From positions 62,001-126,000 of the forward strand of contig NW_027459175.1 in the NCBI RefSeq assembly GCF_050624435.1: DNA of 64,000 nucleotides, in the 5' to 3' direction. Made by a program: the position numbers and the translations under genes. Shown here in pieces: positions 31,807 to 43,204 of this stretch (its first letter is position 1; each line of letters opens with the position of its first letter). The DNA comes from Tenrec ecaudatus (Eukaryota > Chordata > Mammalia > Afrosoricida > Tenrecidae). Under the pieces are notes generated by a model. The model searched no databases and was not told the origin of the DNA. It saw nothing but the letters and a program-made list of their open reading frames with translations.

Positions 31807-33060
31807 TCTGGCCTGTGTCGCCCCAGCGCTTAGGTTTGGGACCCCAGGCCTGGGGTGCCCCAGCACTTAGGCTTTGGAACACCAGGCTTGGGGCGCCCCA
31901 GCCCTTAGGCTTAGGGAGCCGAAGGCATGGGGAGACCCAGCCCTTAGGCTTAGGGAGCCCTAGGCCTGGGTTGGCCCAGTCCTTAGGCTTTGGAACCCCA
32001 GGCCTGGGGCGCCTCTGCCCTTAGACTTAGGGAGCCCCAGGCCTGGGGCGCCCCAGCCCTTAGCCTTAGGGAGCCCCAGGCATGGGACGCCCCAGCCCTT
32101 AGGCTTAGGGAGCGCCCGGCCTGGAGTTCCCCAGCCCTTAGGCTTAGGGAGCCCCAAGACGGGGGCACCCCAGCCCTTAGGCTAAGGGAACCCCAGGCCT
32201 GGGGAGACCCAGCCCTTAGGCTTAGGGAGGCCCAGGCCGGGGACGCCCCATCCCTTAGGCTTTGGGAGCCCCAGGCCTGGGGCATCCCTGCCCTTCGGCT
32301 TTGGGAGCCCCAGGCCTGGGGCGCCCCAGCCCTTAGACTTGGGAACCCTAAGCCTGGGGCGACCCAGTCCTTAGGCTTAGCGAGCTCCAGACCTGGGAAG
32401 CCCCAGCCATTAGGCTTACGGAGCCCCAGGCCTGCGGAACCCCAGTCCTTCGGCTTTGGTAACCCCAGGCCTGGGGCACCCCAACCCTTAGGCTTATGGA
32501 GCCCTAGGCCAGAGGCTCCCCAGCCCAAAGGCATTGAGAGCCCTAGGCCTGGGGCGCTCAGGCCCTTAGGATTTGGGAGCCCCGTGCCTGGGGCGCCCGA
32601 GCCCTTAGGCTTTTTGAGCCCCAGGTCTGGGGCGCCCCTTTCCCTTCGGTTTTGGGAGCCCCAGTCCTTGGGCGCCACAGTCCTTAGTCTTAGGGAGGCC
32701 CAGGCCTGGGGCGCCCCAGCCCTTAGGCTTTGGAACCCCAGTCCTGGGGCACCCCTGCCCGTAGGCTTTGGTAGCCCCAGGCTGGGGCGCCCCAGCCCTT
32801 AGTCTTAGGGAGTCCCAGGCTCGGGGCGCCCGGGCACTTAGGCTTTGGTAGCCCCAGGCTGGGGCGCCCCAGCTCTTAGGCTTAGGGAGTCCCAGGCCCG
32901 GGGTTTCCCAGCCCTTATGCTTAGGGAGCCAAACCCCGGGGCGCCCCAGCCCTTAGGATTTTGAGCCTCAGGCCTGGGGGGGCCGAGCCTTAAGGCTTTG
33001 GGAGACGCAGGTCGGGGGGCCCCATTTCTTAGGTTTTGGGAGCCCCAGTCCTGGGGAGCC
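31807..33060. repeat. HOR unit 7, partial
   Basis: The unit begins at a diverged marker (TCTGGCCTGTGTCGCC) and follows the HOR order through CTTTTTGAGCC at 32608 and the GGGCACTTAGG monomers near 32830. The order is then lost near 33060 and no further marker occurs until near 63176. It carries more private substitutions than units 1-6, as expected at an array edge. Confidence 0.75.
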
Positions 33061-36000
33061 CCAGGCCTTAGGCTTTGGGAGCCCCAGGCTTTGGGCGCCC
33101 CAGCCCTTAGGCTTTGGGAGCCCCGTGCCTGGGGCGCCGCAGCTCTTAGGCTTTGGGAGCCCCAGGATTGTGGCGCCCCAGTCCTTAGGCCTAGGAAGCC
33201 CCAGTCCTGGGGCGCCCCAGCCCTTAGGCTTAGGGAGCCAAGGCCTGGAGCTCCCCAGACTTTAGTCTTAGGGAGCCCCAGTCCTGGGGCGCCACAGCCC
33301 TTAGTCTTAGGGAGGCCCAGGCCTTGGTCGCCCCATGCCTTAGGCTTAGGGAGCCAAGGCCTGGGGCGCCCCAGCCCATAGGCTTAGGGAGCCCCAGGCC
33401 TGGGGCGCCCCAGGCCTTAGGCTTTGGGAGTCCCAGGCCTGGGTCGCCCCAGGCCTTAGGCTTTGGGAGTCCCAGGCCTGGGGCGCCACAGCCCTTAGGC
33501 TTTGGGAGCCCCAGGCCTGGTGCGCCCCAGCCCTTAGGCTTTGGGTGCCCCAGGCCTGGGGCGCCCCAGCCCTTAGGTTTAGCGAGCCCCAGGCCTTAGG
33601 CTTTGGGAACCCTAGACCTGGGGCGCCCCAGTCCTTAGGCTTTGGGAGCCCCGTGCCTGGGGCGCCGCAACTCTTAGGCTTTGGGAGCCCCAGGCTTGTG
33701 GCGCCCCAGTCCTTAGGCTTATGAAGCCCCAGGGTCGGGGCACCCCAACACTTAGGCTTAGGGAGCCCCAGGCCCAGGGCTTCTCAGCCCTGGGGCTTTG
33801 GGAGCCCCTGGGCCTGGTTGCCCCAGCCCTTAGGCTTAGGGAGCCCAGGCCTGGAATGCCCCAGACTTTAGTCTTAGGGAGCCCCAGTCCTGGGGCGCCA
33901 CAGTCCTTAGTTTTAGGGAGGCCCAGGCCTTGGTCGCCCCATCCTTAGGCTTTGGGACCTAAGGCCTGGGGTGCCCCAGCCCTTAGGCTTTGGAACCCCA
34001 GTCCTGGGGCGCCCCAGCCCGTAGGTTTTGGTAGGCCCGTGCCTGGGGTGCCCCAGCCCTTTGGCTTTGGGAGCCCCAGGCTTGTTGTGCCCCAGTCCTT
34101 AGGTTTATGAAGCCCCAGGGTCGGGGCACCCCAACCCAGGCCTTAGGCTTTGGGAACCCTAGACCTGGGGCGCCCCAATCCTTAGGCTTTTGGAGCCCCG
34201 TGCCTGGGGCACCGCAACTCTTAGGCTTTGGGAGCCCCAGGCTTGTGGTGCCCCAGTCCTTAGGCTTATGAAGCCCCAGGGTCGGGGCACCCCAACACTT
34301 AGGCTTAGGGAGCCCCAGGCCCAGGGCTTCCCAGCCCTTGGGCTTTGGGAGCCCCTGGGTCTGGGGCGCCCCAGCCCTTAGGCTTAGGGATCCCAGGCCT
34401 GGAATGCCCCAGATTTTAGTCTTAGGGAGCCACAATCCTGGGGCGCCACAGTCCTTAGTCTTAGGGAGGCCCAGGCCTTGGTCGCCCCATCCCTTAGGCT
34501 TTGGGACCTAAGGCCTGGGGTGACGCAGCCCTTAGGCTTTGGAACCCCAGTCCTGGGGCGCCCCAGCCCGTAGGATTTGGTAGCCCCGTGCCTGGGGCGC
34601 CCCAGCCCTTTGGCTTTGGGAGCCCCAGGCTTGTTGCGCCCCAGTCCTTAGGCTTAGGAAGCCCCACGCCCGGGGCGCCCCAACACTTAGGCTTAGGGAG
34701 CCCCAGCCCTTAGGCTTAGGGAGCTCCAGGCCTGGGCACCACAGCACTTAGGATAAGGGAGCCCCAGGTGGGCGCCCCAGCCTTTAGGTTTAGGGAGCCC
34801 TAGGCCGTGGACTCCCCAGCCCTGAGGATTAGGGAGACCCAGGCCTGGGGTGCCCCAGCCCTTAGGCTTTGAGAGCCCCAGACCTAGGGCGCCCCACCCC
34901 TTAGGCTTTGGGAACCCAGGCCTGGGGCGGCCTAGCCCTTAGGTTTTGGGAGTCCTAGGTCTGGGGCGCCCCAGCCCTTAGGCTTTGGGAGCCCCAAGTC
35001 TGGGGCAACACAGCCCTTAGGCTTAGGGAGCCCCAGGCCTATGGCGCCCCAGCCTTTAGGCTTTGGGAGCCCCAGGCCTGGAGTGCCCCAGCCCTTAGGA
35101 TTTGGGACCCCAGCCCTGGGGCGCCACAGCCCTTAGGCTTAGGGAGCACCTGGCCAAGGGCGCCCCAGCACTTAGGCTTAGGGAGCCCCAGGCCTGGTGC
35201 ACCCAAGCCCTTAGGCTTCGGAAGCCCCAGGCCTGGTACGCCCCAGCCCTTAGGCTTAGGGAGCCCCAGGCCTGTGGCGCCCCAGGCTTTAGGCTTTGAG
35301 AGCGCCAGGCCTGGGGCGCCCCAGCAGTAGGATTTGGGACCCTAGTCCTGGGGCGCCATAGCCCTTAGGATTAGGGAGCACCTGGCCAAGGGCCCCCAGA
35401 ATTTAGGCTTAGGGAGCCCCAGGCCTGGGGCACCCCAGCCCTTAGGCTTAGGGACTCCCAGGCCTGGGGGCCACAGCCCTTAGGCTTAGGGAACCCCAGG
35501 CCTGGGTTGCCCCAGACCTTAGGCTTTGGGAGCTCCAGGCCTGGGGCGCCGCAGCTCTTAGGTTTTGGGAGCCCCAGGCTTGTGGCGCCCCAGTCTTTAG
35601 GCTTAGGAAGCCCCTGGCTCTGGGCGCCCCAACACTTAAGCTTTGGGAGCCTAGGCCTGGAGCTCCCCAGACTTTAGTCTTAGGGAGCCCCAGTCCTGGG
35701 GCTCCACAGCCCTTAGTCTTAGGGAGGCTCAGCCCTGGGTCGCCCCATCCCTTAAGCTTTGGGACATAAGGCCTGGGGTGCCCGAGCCCTTAGGCTTTGG
35801 AACCCCAGTCCTGGAGCTCTCCAGCCCGTAGGCTTTGGTAGCCCCAGGCTGGAGTGCCCCAGCCGTTAGCCTTAGGGCGTCCCAGGCCCCTGGCGCCCCA
35901 GCCCTTAGGCTTTGGTAGCTCCAGGCCTGGGGCGCCCCAGCCCTTAGGATATGGGAACCCCAGGCCTGGGGCGCCCCAGCCCTTAGGTTTTGGGAGCCCC

Positions 36001-37800
36001 ATGCCTGGGACGCACCATCCCTTAGGCTTAGATAGCCCCAGGCCTTAGGCTTTGGGAACCCTAGGCCTGGGGCGCCCCAGACCTTAGGTTTTGGGAGCCC
36101 CGCGCCCCAGCCCTTTGGCTTTGGGAGCCCCAGGCTTGTTGCACCCTAGTCCTTAGGCTTAGGAAGCCCCACTCCCAGGGCGCCCTAACACGTAGGCTTA
36201 GGGAGCCACTGGCTTGGGTCGCCCCAGCCTTTAGGCTTAGGGAGCCCCAGGCCTGGGGCGCCACAGCCTTTAGGCTGTGGGAGACCGAGGCCTGGGTATC
36301 CCCAGTCCTTTGTCTTTGGGAGCCCCAGGCCTGGGGCGCCCCAGCCCTTAGGCTTCGGGAGCCAAGTCTTGGGGTCCCTCAGCCCTTAGACTTAGGGAGC
36401 CCAAGGGCTGGGGCGCCCCAGGCCATAGGCTTTGGGAGTCCCAGGCCTGGGCGCCCCAGCACTTAGGATAAGGGAGCCCCAGGTGGGCGCCCCAGCCTTT
36501 AGGCTTAGGGAGCCCTAGGCCTTGGACTCCCCAACCCTTAGGATTAAGGAGACCCAGGCCTGGGCTGCCCCAGCCCTTAGGCTTTGGGAGCCCCAGGCCT
36601 AGGGCACCCCAGCCCTTAGGCTTTGGGAACCCAGCCCTGGGGCTGCCCAGCCCTTAGTCTTTGGGAGTCCCAGGTCTGAGGCGCCCCAGTCCTTAGGCTT
36701 TGGGAGCCCCGTGCCTGGGGCACCGCAACTCTTAGGCTTTGGGAGCCCCAGGCTTGTGGCGCCCCAGTCCTTAGGCTTAGGAAGCCCCAGGCCCGGGGCG
36801 CCCCAACACTTAGGCTTAGGGAGCCCCAGGCCAAGGGCTTCCCAGCCCTTGGGCTTTGGGAGCCCCTGGGCCTGGGGCGCCCCAGCCCTTAGGCTTAGGG
36901 AGCCCAGGCCTGGAATGCCCCAGACTTTAGTCTTAGGGAGCCCCAGTCCTGGGGCGCCACAGCCCTTAGTCTTAGGGAGGCCCAGGCCTTGGTCGCCCCA
37001 TCCTTAGGCTTTGGGACCTAAGGCCTGGGGTGCCCCAGCCCTTAGGCTTTGGAACCCCAGTCCAGGGGGGCCCCAGCCAGTAGGCTTTGGTAGCCCCGTG
37101 CCTGGTGCGCACCAGCCCTTTGGCTTTGGGAGCCCCAGGCTTGTTGCGCCCCAGTCCTTAAGCTTAGGAAGCCCCAGGCCCGGGGCGGCCCAACACTTAG
37201 GCTTAGGGAGCCCCAGGCTTGGGGCGCCCCAGCCCTTAGGCTTAGGGAGCCCCAGGCCTGGGCGCCCCAGCACTTAGGATAAGGGAGCCCCAGGTGGGCG
37301 CCCCAGCCTTTAGGCTTAGGGAGCCCTAGGCCATGGACTCCCCAGCCGTTAGGATTAGGCAGACCCAGGCCTGGGGTGCCCCAGCTATTAGGCTTTGAGA
37401 GCCCCAGGCCTAGGGCGCCCAAGCCCTTAGGCTTTGGGAACCCAGGCCTGGGGCGGCCCAGGCCTTAGGCTTTGGGAGTCCCAGGTCTTGGGCGCCCCAG
37501 CCCTTAGGTTTTGGGAGCCTGAAGTCTGGGGCAACCCAGCCCTTAGGCTTAGGGAGCCCCAGGCCTGTGGGGCCCCAGCCTTTAGGCTTTGAGAGCGCCA
37601 GGCCTGGCGCGCCCCAGCCCATAGGCTTTGGGAGCCCCAGGCCTGGAGTGCCACAGCCCTTAGGATTTGGGACCCCAGTCCTGGGGCGCCACAGCCCTTA
37701 GGCTTAGGGAGCACCTGGCCAGGGGCGCCCCAGCACTTAGGCTTAGGGAGCCCCAGGCCTGGGGCGCCCCAGCCCTTAGGCTTCGGGAGCCCCAGGCCTG
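33061..37800. repeat. Mixed satellite segment right of the HOR array
   Basis: No gene is present. It contains a block with GAAGCCCCAGGGTCGGGG at 33721 and again at 34268 (offset 547 bp, 14 monomers plus 1). Related blocks follow near 35580 and 36720. The segment 36900-37940 is a relative of 47030-47950, 55000-55900 and 58060-59000. The GGGACCTAAGG variant occurs near 33955, 34505 and 37014, replacing the GGGACATAAGG form of the HOR array. Confidence 0.85.
33600..34520. repeat. 547-bp block duplication
   Basis: Two copies begin near 33600 and 34147 with GGGAACCCTAGACCTGG. Both continue through GTGCCTGGGGC, GCAACTC and the GAAGCCCCAGGGTCGGGG variant, the CCCAGGGCTTC monomer and the GGGACCTAAGG monomer. 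The offset is 547 bp at 33721 versus 34268. Multiple substitutions separate the copies. Confidence 0.8.
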
Positions 37801-37803
37801 GGG

Positions 37804-39812
37804 CACCCCAGCCATTAGTCTTAGGGAGCCCCAGGCCTGTGGCGCCCCAGCCTTTAGGCTTTGAGTGCGCCAGGCCTGGGGCGCCCCAGCATTAGGATTT
37901 GGGGCCCTAGTCCTGGGGCGCCATAGCCCTTAGGCTTAGGGAGCACCTGGCCAGGGGCCGCCAGCACTTAGGCTTAGGGAGCCCCAGGCCTGGGCGCCCC
38001 AGCCCTTAGGCTTTGGGACTCCCAGGCCTGGGGGCCACAGCCATTAGGCTTAGGGAACCCCAGGCCTGGGTTGCCCCAGACCTTAGGCTTTGGGAGCTCC
38101 AGGCCTGCTGCGTTCCAGCCATTAGGTCTTGGGAGCCCCAGGCCTGGGGCGTCCCAGCCGTTAGGCTAAGGAGCCCCTGACTGGGGCGCCCCAGCCCTTA
38201 GGATTTGGGAGCTCCAGGCCTGGAACTTCCCAACCCTTAGGTTGGGAAGCCCCAGGCTTGGGGCTCCCCAGGCATTAGGCTTAGGAAGCCCCAGGCCCGG
38301 GACGCCCCAGCCCTTAGGCGAAGGGAGCCCCAGGCACGGGGCTCCCCAGTCCTTAGGCTTTGGAGCCCCAGGCCAGGGCTGCCCCAGCCCTTAGGCTTAG
38401 GGAGCCCCAGGCTCGGGGCTCCCCAGCCCTTAGGCTTTGGGAGCCCCAGGCCCGGGGCGCCACAGCCGTTAGGCTTAGGGAGCCCCAGGCCCAGGGCGCC
38501 ACATCCCTTAGGCTTTAGGAGCCCAAGGCCTGGGGCGCCCCATCCCTTAGGCTTAGGGAGCCCAAGGCTTGGGACGCCCCTGCCCTTAGGCTTAGGGAGC
38601 CCCAGGCCTGGGACACCCCAGCCCTTAGTCTTTGGGAGTCCCAGGCCTGGAGCGCCCCTGCACTTAGGCTTTGGGAGCCCCATACCTGGGGTGACCCAGC
38701 CCTTAGGCTTAGGGTGCCCCAGACATGGGGCTCCCCAGCCCTTAGGCCTTGGGAGCCCCAGACCTTTGGCGCCCCATCCCTTAGGCTTAGGGAGCCCCAG
38801 GCTTGGGGCGACCTAGTCCTTATGATTTGGGAGCCTCATGCCTGGGGCGCCCGAGCCCTTAGGCTTTGGGAGCCGCAGGTCTGCGGGCCCCTTTCCCTTA
38901 GGTTTGGGACCCCCGGCCTGGGGCGCCCCATCACTTAAGATTTGGAACACCAGGCTTGGGGGGCCCCAGCCCTTAGGATTTGGGAGCCGAAGGCATGGGG
39001 AGCCCCAGCCCTTAGGCTTAGGGAGCCCTAGGCCTGGGTTGCCCCAGCCCTTAGGCTTTGGAACCCCAAGCCTGGGGCGCCTCAGCCCTTAGTCTTAGGG
39101 AGCCCCAGGCCTGGGGAGCCCCAGCCCTTAGGCTTAGGGAGCCCTAGGCCTGGGTTGCCCCAGCCCTTAGGCTTAGGGAGCCCCCGGCCTGGAGCACCCC
39201 AGCCCTTATGCTTATGGAGCCCCAATCCGGAGGCGCCCCAGCCCTTAGGCTTAGGGAGCCCCAGGCCTGGGGCACCCCAACCCTTACGCTTAGGGAGCCC
39301 CAGGCCTGGGGTGCCCCAGCCCTTAGGCTTGGTAACCCTAGGCCTGGGGCGACCCAGCCCTTAGGCTTAGTGAGCTCCAGGCCTGGGGAGCCTCAGCCTT
39401 TAGTCTTAGAAATTCCCAGGCCTGGGGAGCCCCAGCCCTTAGGCTTAGGGAGCCCCAGGCCTGGAACTCCCCAGCCCTTAGTCTTGGAAGCCCAAGGCCT
39501 GGGGCGCCCCAGCCCTTAGGCTTAGGGAACTCCAGTCCTGGGGAGCCCCAGCCTTTAGGATTAGGAATCCCCAGGCCCGGGAAGCCCCAGCCCTAAGGCT
39601 TAGGGAGCCCGGGGCCTGGAGCACCCCAGCCCTTAGGCTTAGGGAGCCCCAAGCCGGGGAAACCCCAGCCATTTATCTTAGGGAGGCCCAGTCCTGGGTC
39701 GCCCCTTCCCTTAGGCTTTGGGACCTAAGGACTGGGGTCCCCAGCACTTAGGCTTTGGAACCCCAGTCCTGGGGCGCCCCAGGCCCTAGGCTTTGGTAGC
39801 CCCAGGCTGGGG
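37804..39812. repeat. 2,009-bp tandem duplication, copy 1
   Basis: This copy matches 39813-41900 at an offset of 2,009 bp over its left half (GCCATTAGTC at 37811 and 39820) and 2,086 bp over its right half (GGACCTAAGG at 39721 and 41807). By eye the copies differ at a low rate. It contains GTTGGGAAGCCCC and GGCGAAGGG variants not found in the HOR array. Confidence 0.92.
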
Positions 39813-41900
39813 CACCCCAGCCATTAGTCTTAGGGAGCCCCAGGCCTGTGGCGCCCCAGCCTTTAGGCTTTGAGTGCGCCAGGCCTGGGGCGCCCCAGCA
39901 TTAGGATTTGGGGCCCTAGTCCTGGATCGCCATAGCCCTTAGGCTTAGGGAGCACCTGGCCAGGGGCCGCCAGCACTTAGGCTTAGGGAGCCCCAGGCCT
40001 GGGCGCCCCAGCCCTTAGGCTTAGGGACTCCCAGGCCTGGGGTCCACAGCCAACAGGCTTAGGGAACCCCAGGCCTGGGTTGCCCCAGACCTTAGGCTTT
40101 GGGAGCTCCAGGCCTGGTGCGTCCCAGCCATTAGGTCTTGGGAGCCCCAGGCCTGGGGCGTCCCAGCCGTTAGGCTAAGGAGCCCCTGACTGGGGCGCCC
40201 CAGCCCTTAGGATTTGGGAGCTCCAGGCCTGGAACTTCCCAACCCTTAGGTTGGGAAGCCCCAGGCTTGGGGCTCCCCAGGCATTAGGCTTAGGAAGCCC
40301 CAGGCCCGGGACGCCCCAGCCCTTAGGCGAAGGGAGCCCCAGGCACGGGGCTCCCCAGTCCTTAGGCTTTGGAGCCCCAGGCCAGGGCTGCCCCAGCCCT
40401 TAGGCTTAGGGAGCCCCAGGCTCGGGGCTCCCCAGCCCTTAGGCTTTGGGAGCCCCAGGCCCGGGGCGCCACAGCCGTTAGGCTTAGGGAGCCCCAGGCC
40501 CAGGGCGCCCCATCCCTTAGGCTTTAGGAGCCCAAGGCCTGGGGCGCCCCATCCCTTAGGCTTAGGGAGCCCAAGGCTTGGGACGCCCCTGCCCTTAGGC
40601 TTAGGGAGCCCCAGGCCTGGGACACCCCAGCCCTTAGTCTTTGGGAGTCCCAGGCCTGGAGCGCCCCTGCACTTAGGCTTTGGGAGCCCCATACCTGGGG
40701 TGACCCAGCCCTTAGGCTTAGGGTGGCCCAGACATGGGGCTCCCCAGCCCTTAGGCCTTGGGAGCCCCAGGCCTTTGGCGCCCCATCCCTTAGGCTTAGG
40801 GAGCCCCAGGCTTGGGGCGACCTAGTCCTTATGATTTGGGAGCCTCATGCCTGGGGCGCCCGAGCCCTTAGGCTTTGGGAGCCGCAAGTCTGCGGGCCCC
40901 TTTCCCTTAGGTTTGGGACCCCCGGCCTAGGGCGCCCCATCACTTAGGATTTGGAACACCAGGCTTGGGGGGCCCCAGCCCTTAGGATTTGGGAGCCGAA
41001 GGCATGGGGAGCCCCAGCCCTTAGGCTTAGGGAGCCCTAGGCCTGGGTTGCCCCAGCCCTTAGGCTTTGGAAACCCAAGCCTGGGGCGCCTCAGCCCTTA
41101 GTCTTAGGGAGCCCAAGGCCTTGGGCGCCCCAGCCCTTAATCTTAGGGAGCCCCAGGCCTGTGGCGCCCCAGCCCATAGGCTAGGGAGCCCCAGGCCTGG
41201 GGAGCCCCAGCCCTTAGGCTTAGGGAGCCCTAGGCCTGGGTTGCCCCAGCCCTTAGGCTTAGGGAGCCCCCGGCCTGGAGCACCCCAGCCCTTATGCTTA
41301 TGGAGCCCCAATCCGGAGGCGCCCCAGCCCTTAGGCTTAGGGAGCCCCAGGCCTGGGGCACCCCAACCCTTACGCTTAGGGAGCCCCAGGCCTGGGGTGC
41401 CCCAGCCCTTAGGCTTGGTAACCCTAGGCCTGGGGCGACCCAGCCCTTAGGCTTAGCGAGCTCCAGGCCTGGGGAGCCTCAGCCTTTAGTCTTAGAAATT
41501 CCCAGGCCTGGGGAGCCCCAGCCCTTAGGCTTAGGGAGCCCCAGGCCTGGAACTCCCCAGCCCTTAGTCTTGGAAGCCCAAGGCCTGGGGCGCCCCAGCC
41601 CTTAGGCTTAGGGAACTCCAGTCCTGGGGAGCCCCAGCCTTTAGGATTAGGAATCCCCAGGCCCGGGGAGCCCCAGCCCTAAGGCTTAGGGAGCCCGGGG
41701 CCTGGAGCACCCCAGCCCTTAGGCTTAGGGAGCCCCAAGCCGGGGAAACCCCAGCCCTTTATCTTAGGGAGGCCCAGTCCTGGGTCGCCCCTTCCCTTAG
41801 GCTTTGGGACCTAAGGACTGGGGTCCCCAGCACTTAGGCTTTGGAACCCCAGTCCTGGGGCGCCCCAGCCCCTAGGCTTTGGTAGCCCCAGGCTGGGGCA
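39813..41900. repeat. 2,009/2,086-bp tandem duplication, copy 2
   Basis: This is the second copy. It carries a 77-bp insertion, two monomers minus 1 bp, near 41110-41190, where AAGGCCTTGGGCG and CCCATAGGCTAGGG monomers are present that copy 1 lacks. Its right end is near 41900, where the sequence changes from the copy-1 junction ATTAGTCTTAGGG to CTTAGGCTTAGGGC. Confidence 0.92.
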
Positions 41901-43204
41901 CCCCAGCCCTTAGGCTTAGGGCATCCCAGGCCCGTGGCGCTCGAGCCCTTAGGCTTTGGTAGCTCCAGGCCTCGGGCGCCCGAGCTCTTAGGCTTTGGGA
42001 GCCCCAGGCCTGGGGCGCCTCAGCCCTTAGGCTTAGCGAACCCCAGGCCTTAGGCTTTGGGAACCCTAGGCATGGGGCGCCCCAGCCCTTAGGCTTTGGG
42101 AGCCCCAGGCTTGTTGCGCCCCAGTTCTTAGGCTTAGGAAGCCTCTGGCCTGTGGCGCCCCAACACTTAGGCATAGGGAGCCCCAGGCTTGGGGAGCCCC
42201 AGCCTTTAGGCTTAGGGAGCCCCAGGCCTGGGGCGCCACAGCCCTTAGGTTGTGGGAGCCCCAGGCATGGGGAGCCCCATTCCTTAGTCTTTGGGAGCCC
42301 CAGGCCTGGGGCGCCACAGCCCTTAGGCTTAGGGGCCAAGGCCTGGGGTGCCCCAGCCCTTAGGCTTAGGGAGCCCCAGGCCTGGGGCGCCCAGGCATTA
42401 GGCTTTGGGAGTCCCTGGCCTGGGGCGCTCCAGCCCTTAGTCTTAGGGAGCCCCAGGCCTGGCCGCCCCAGCACTTAGGATAAGGGAGCCCCAGGTGCGC
42501 GCCCCAGCCTTTAGGCTTATGGAGCCCTAGGCCTTGGACTCCCCAACCCTTAGGATTAGGGAGCCCCAGGCCTGGGGTGCCCCAGCCCTTAGGCTTAGGG
42601 AGCCCCAGGCCTGGGGCGCCCCAGGCATTAGGCTTTGCGAGTCCCTGGCCTGGGGCGCCCCAGCCCTTAGTCTTAGGGAGCCCCAGGCCTGGCCGCCCCA
42701 GCACTTAGGATAAGGGAGCCCCAGGTGGGCGCCCCAGCCTTTAGGCTTAGGGAGCCCTAGGCCTTGGACTCCCCAACCCTTAGGATTACGGAGCCCCAGG
42801 CCTGGGGTGCCCCAGCCCTTAGGCTTTGGGAGCACCAGGCCTAGGGCGCCCCAGCCTTTAGGTTTGGGAACCCAGGCCTGGGGCGGCACAGCCCTTAGTT
42901 TTGGGAGTCACAGGTCTGGGGCGCCCCAGCCCTTAGGCTTTGGGAGCCCCAGGTCTGCGGCAACCCAGCCCTTAGGCTTAGGGAGCCCCAGGCCTGTGGC
43001 GCCCCAGCCTTTAGGCTTTGAGAACGCCAGGCCTGGCGCGCCCCAGCGCTTAGGCTTTGGGAGCCCCAGGCCTGGAGTGCCCCAACACTTAGGATTTGGG
43101 ACCCCAATCCTGGGGCGCCACAGCCCTTAGGCTTAGGAAGCACCTGGCCAGGGGCGCCCCAGCACTTAGGCTTAGGGAGCCCCAGGACTGGGGCCCCCCA
43201 GCCC
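41901..43204. repeat. Satellite linker with a 230-bp duplication
   Basis: No gene is present. Within it 42360-42589 and 42590-42819 are two copies at an offset of 230 bp (six monomers minus 4). Both contain GGCATTAGG, CTGGCCGCCCCAGC and the 36-bp monomer with GGATAAGGG. The copies differ at a few bases, for example GGTGCGCGCC versus GGTGGGCGCC. Confidence 0.85.

Noticed and set aside
31990..32802. A 270-residue plus-strand frame in HOR unit 7
   Set aside because: The same product is not kept in the neighbouring HOR units, where the frame is cut at different points. It is periodic satellite translation only.
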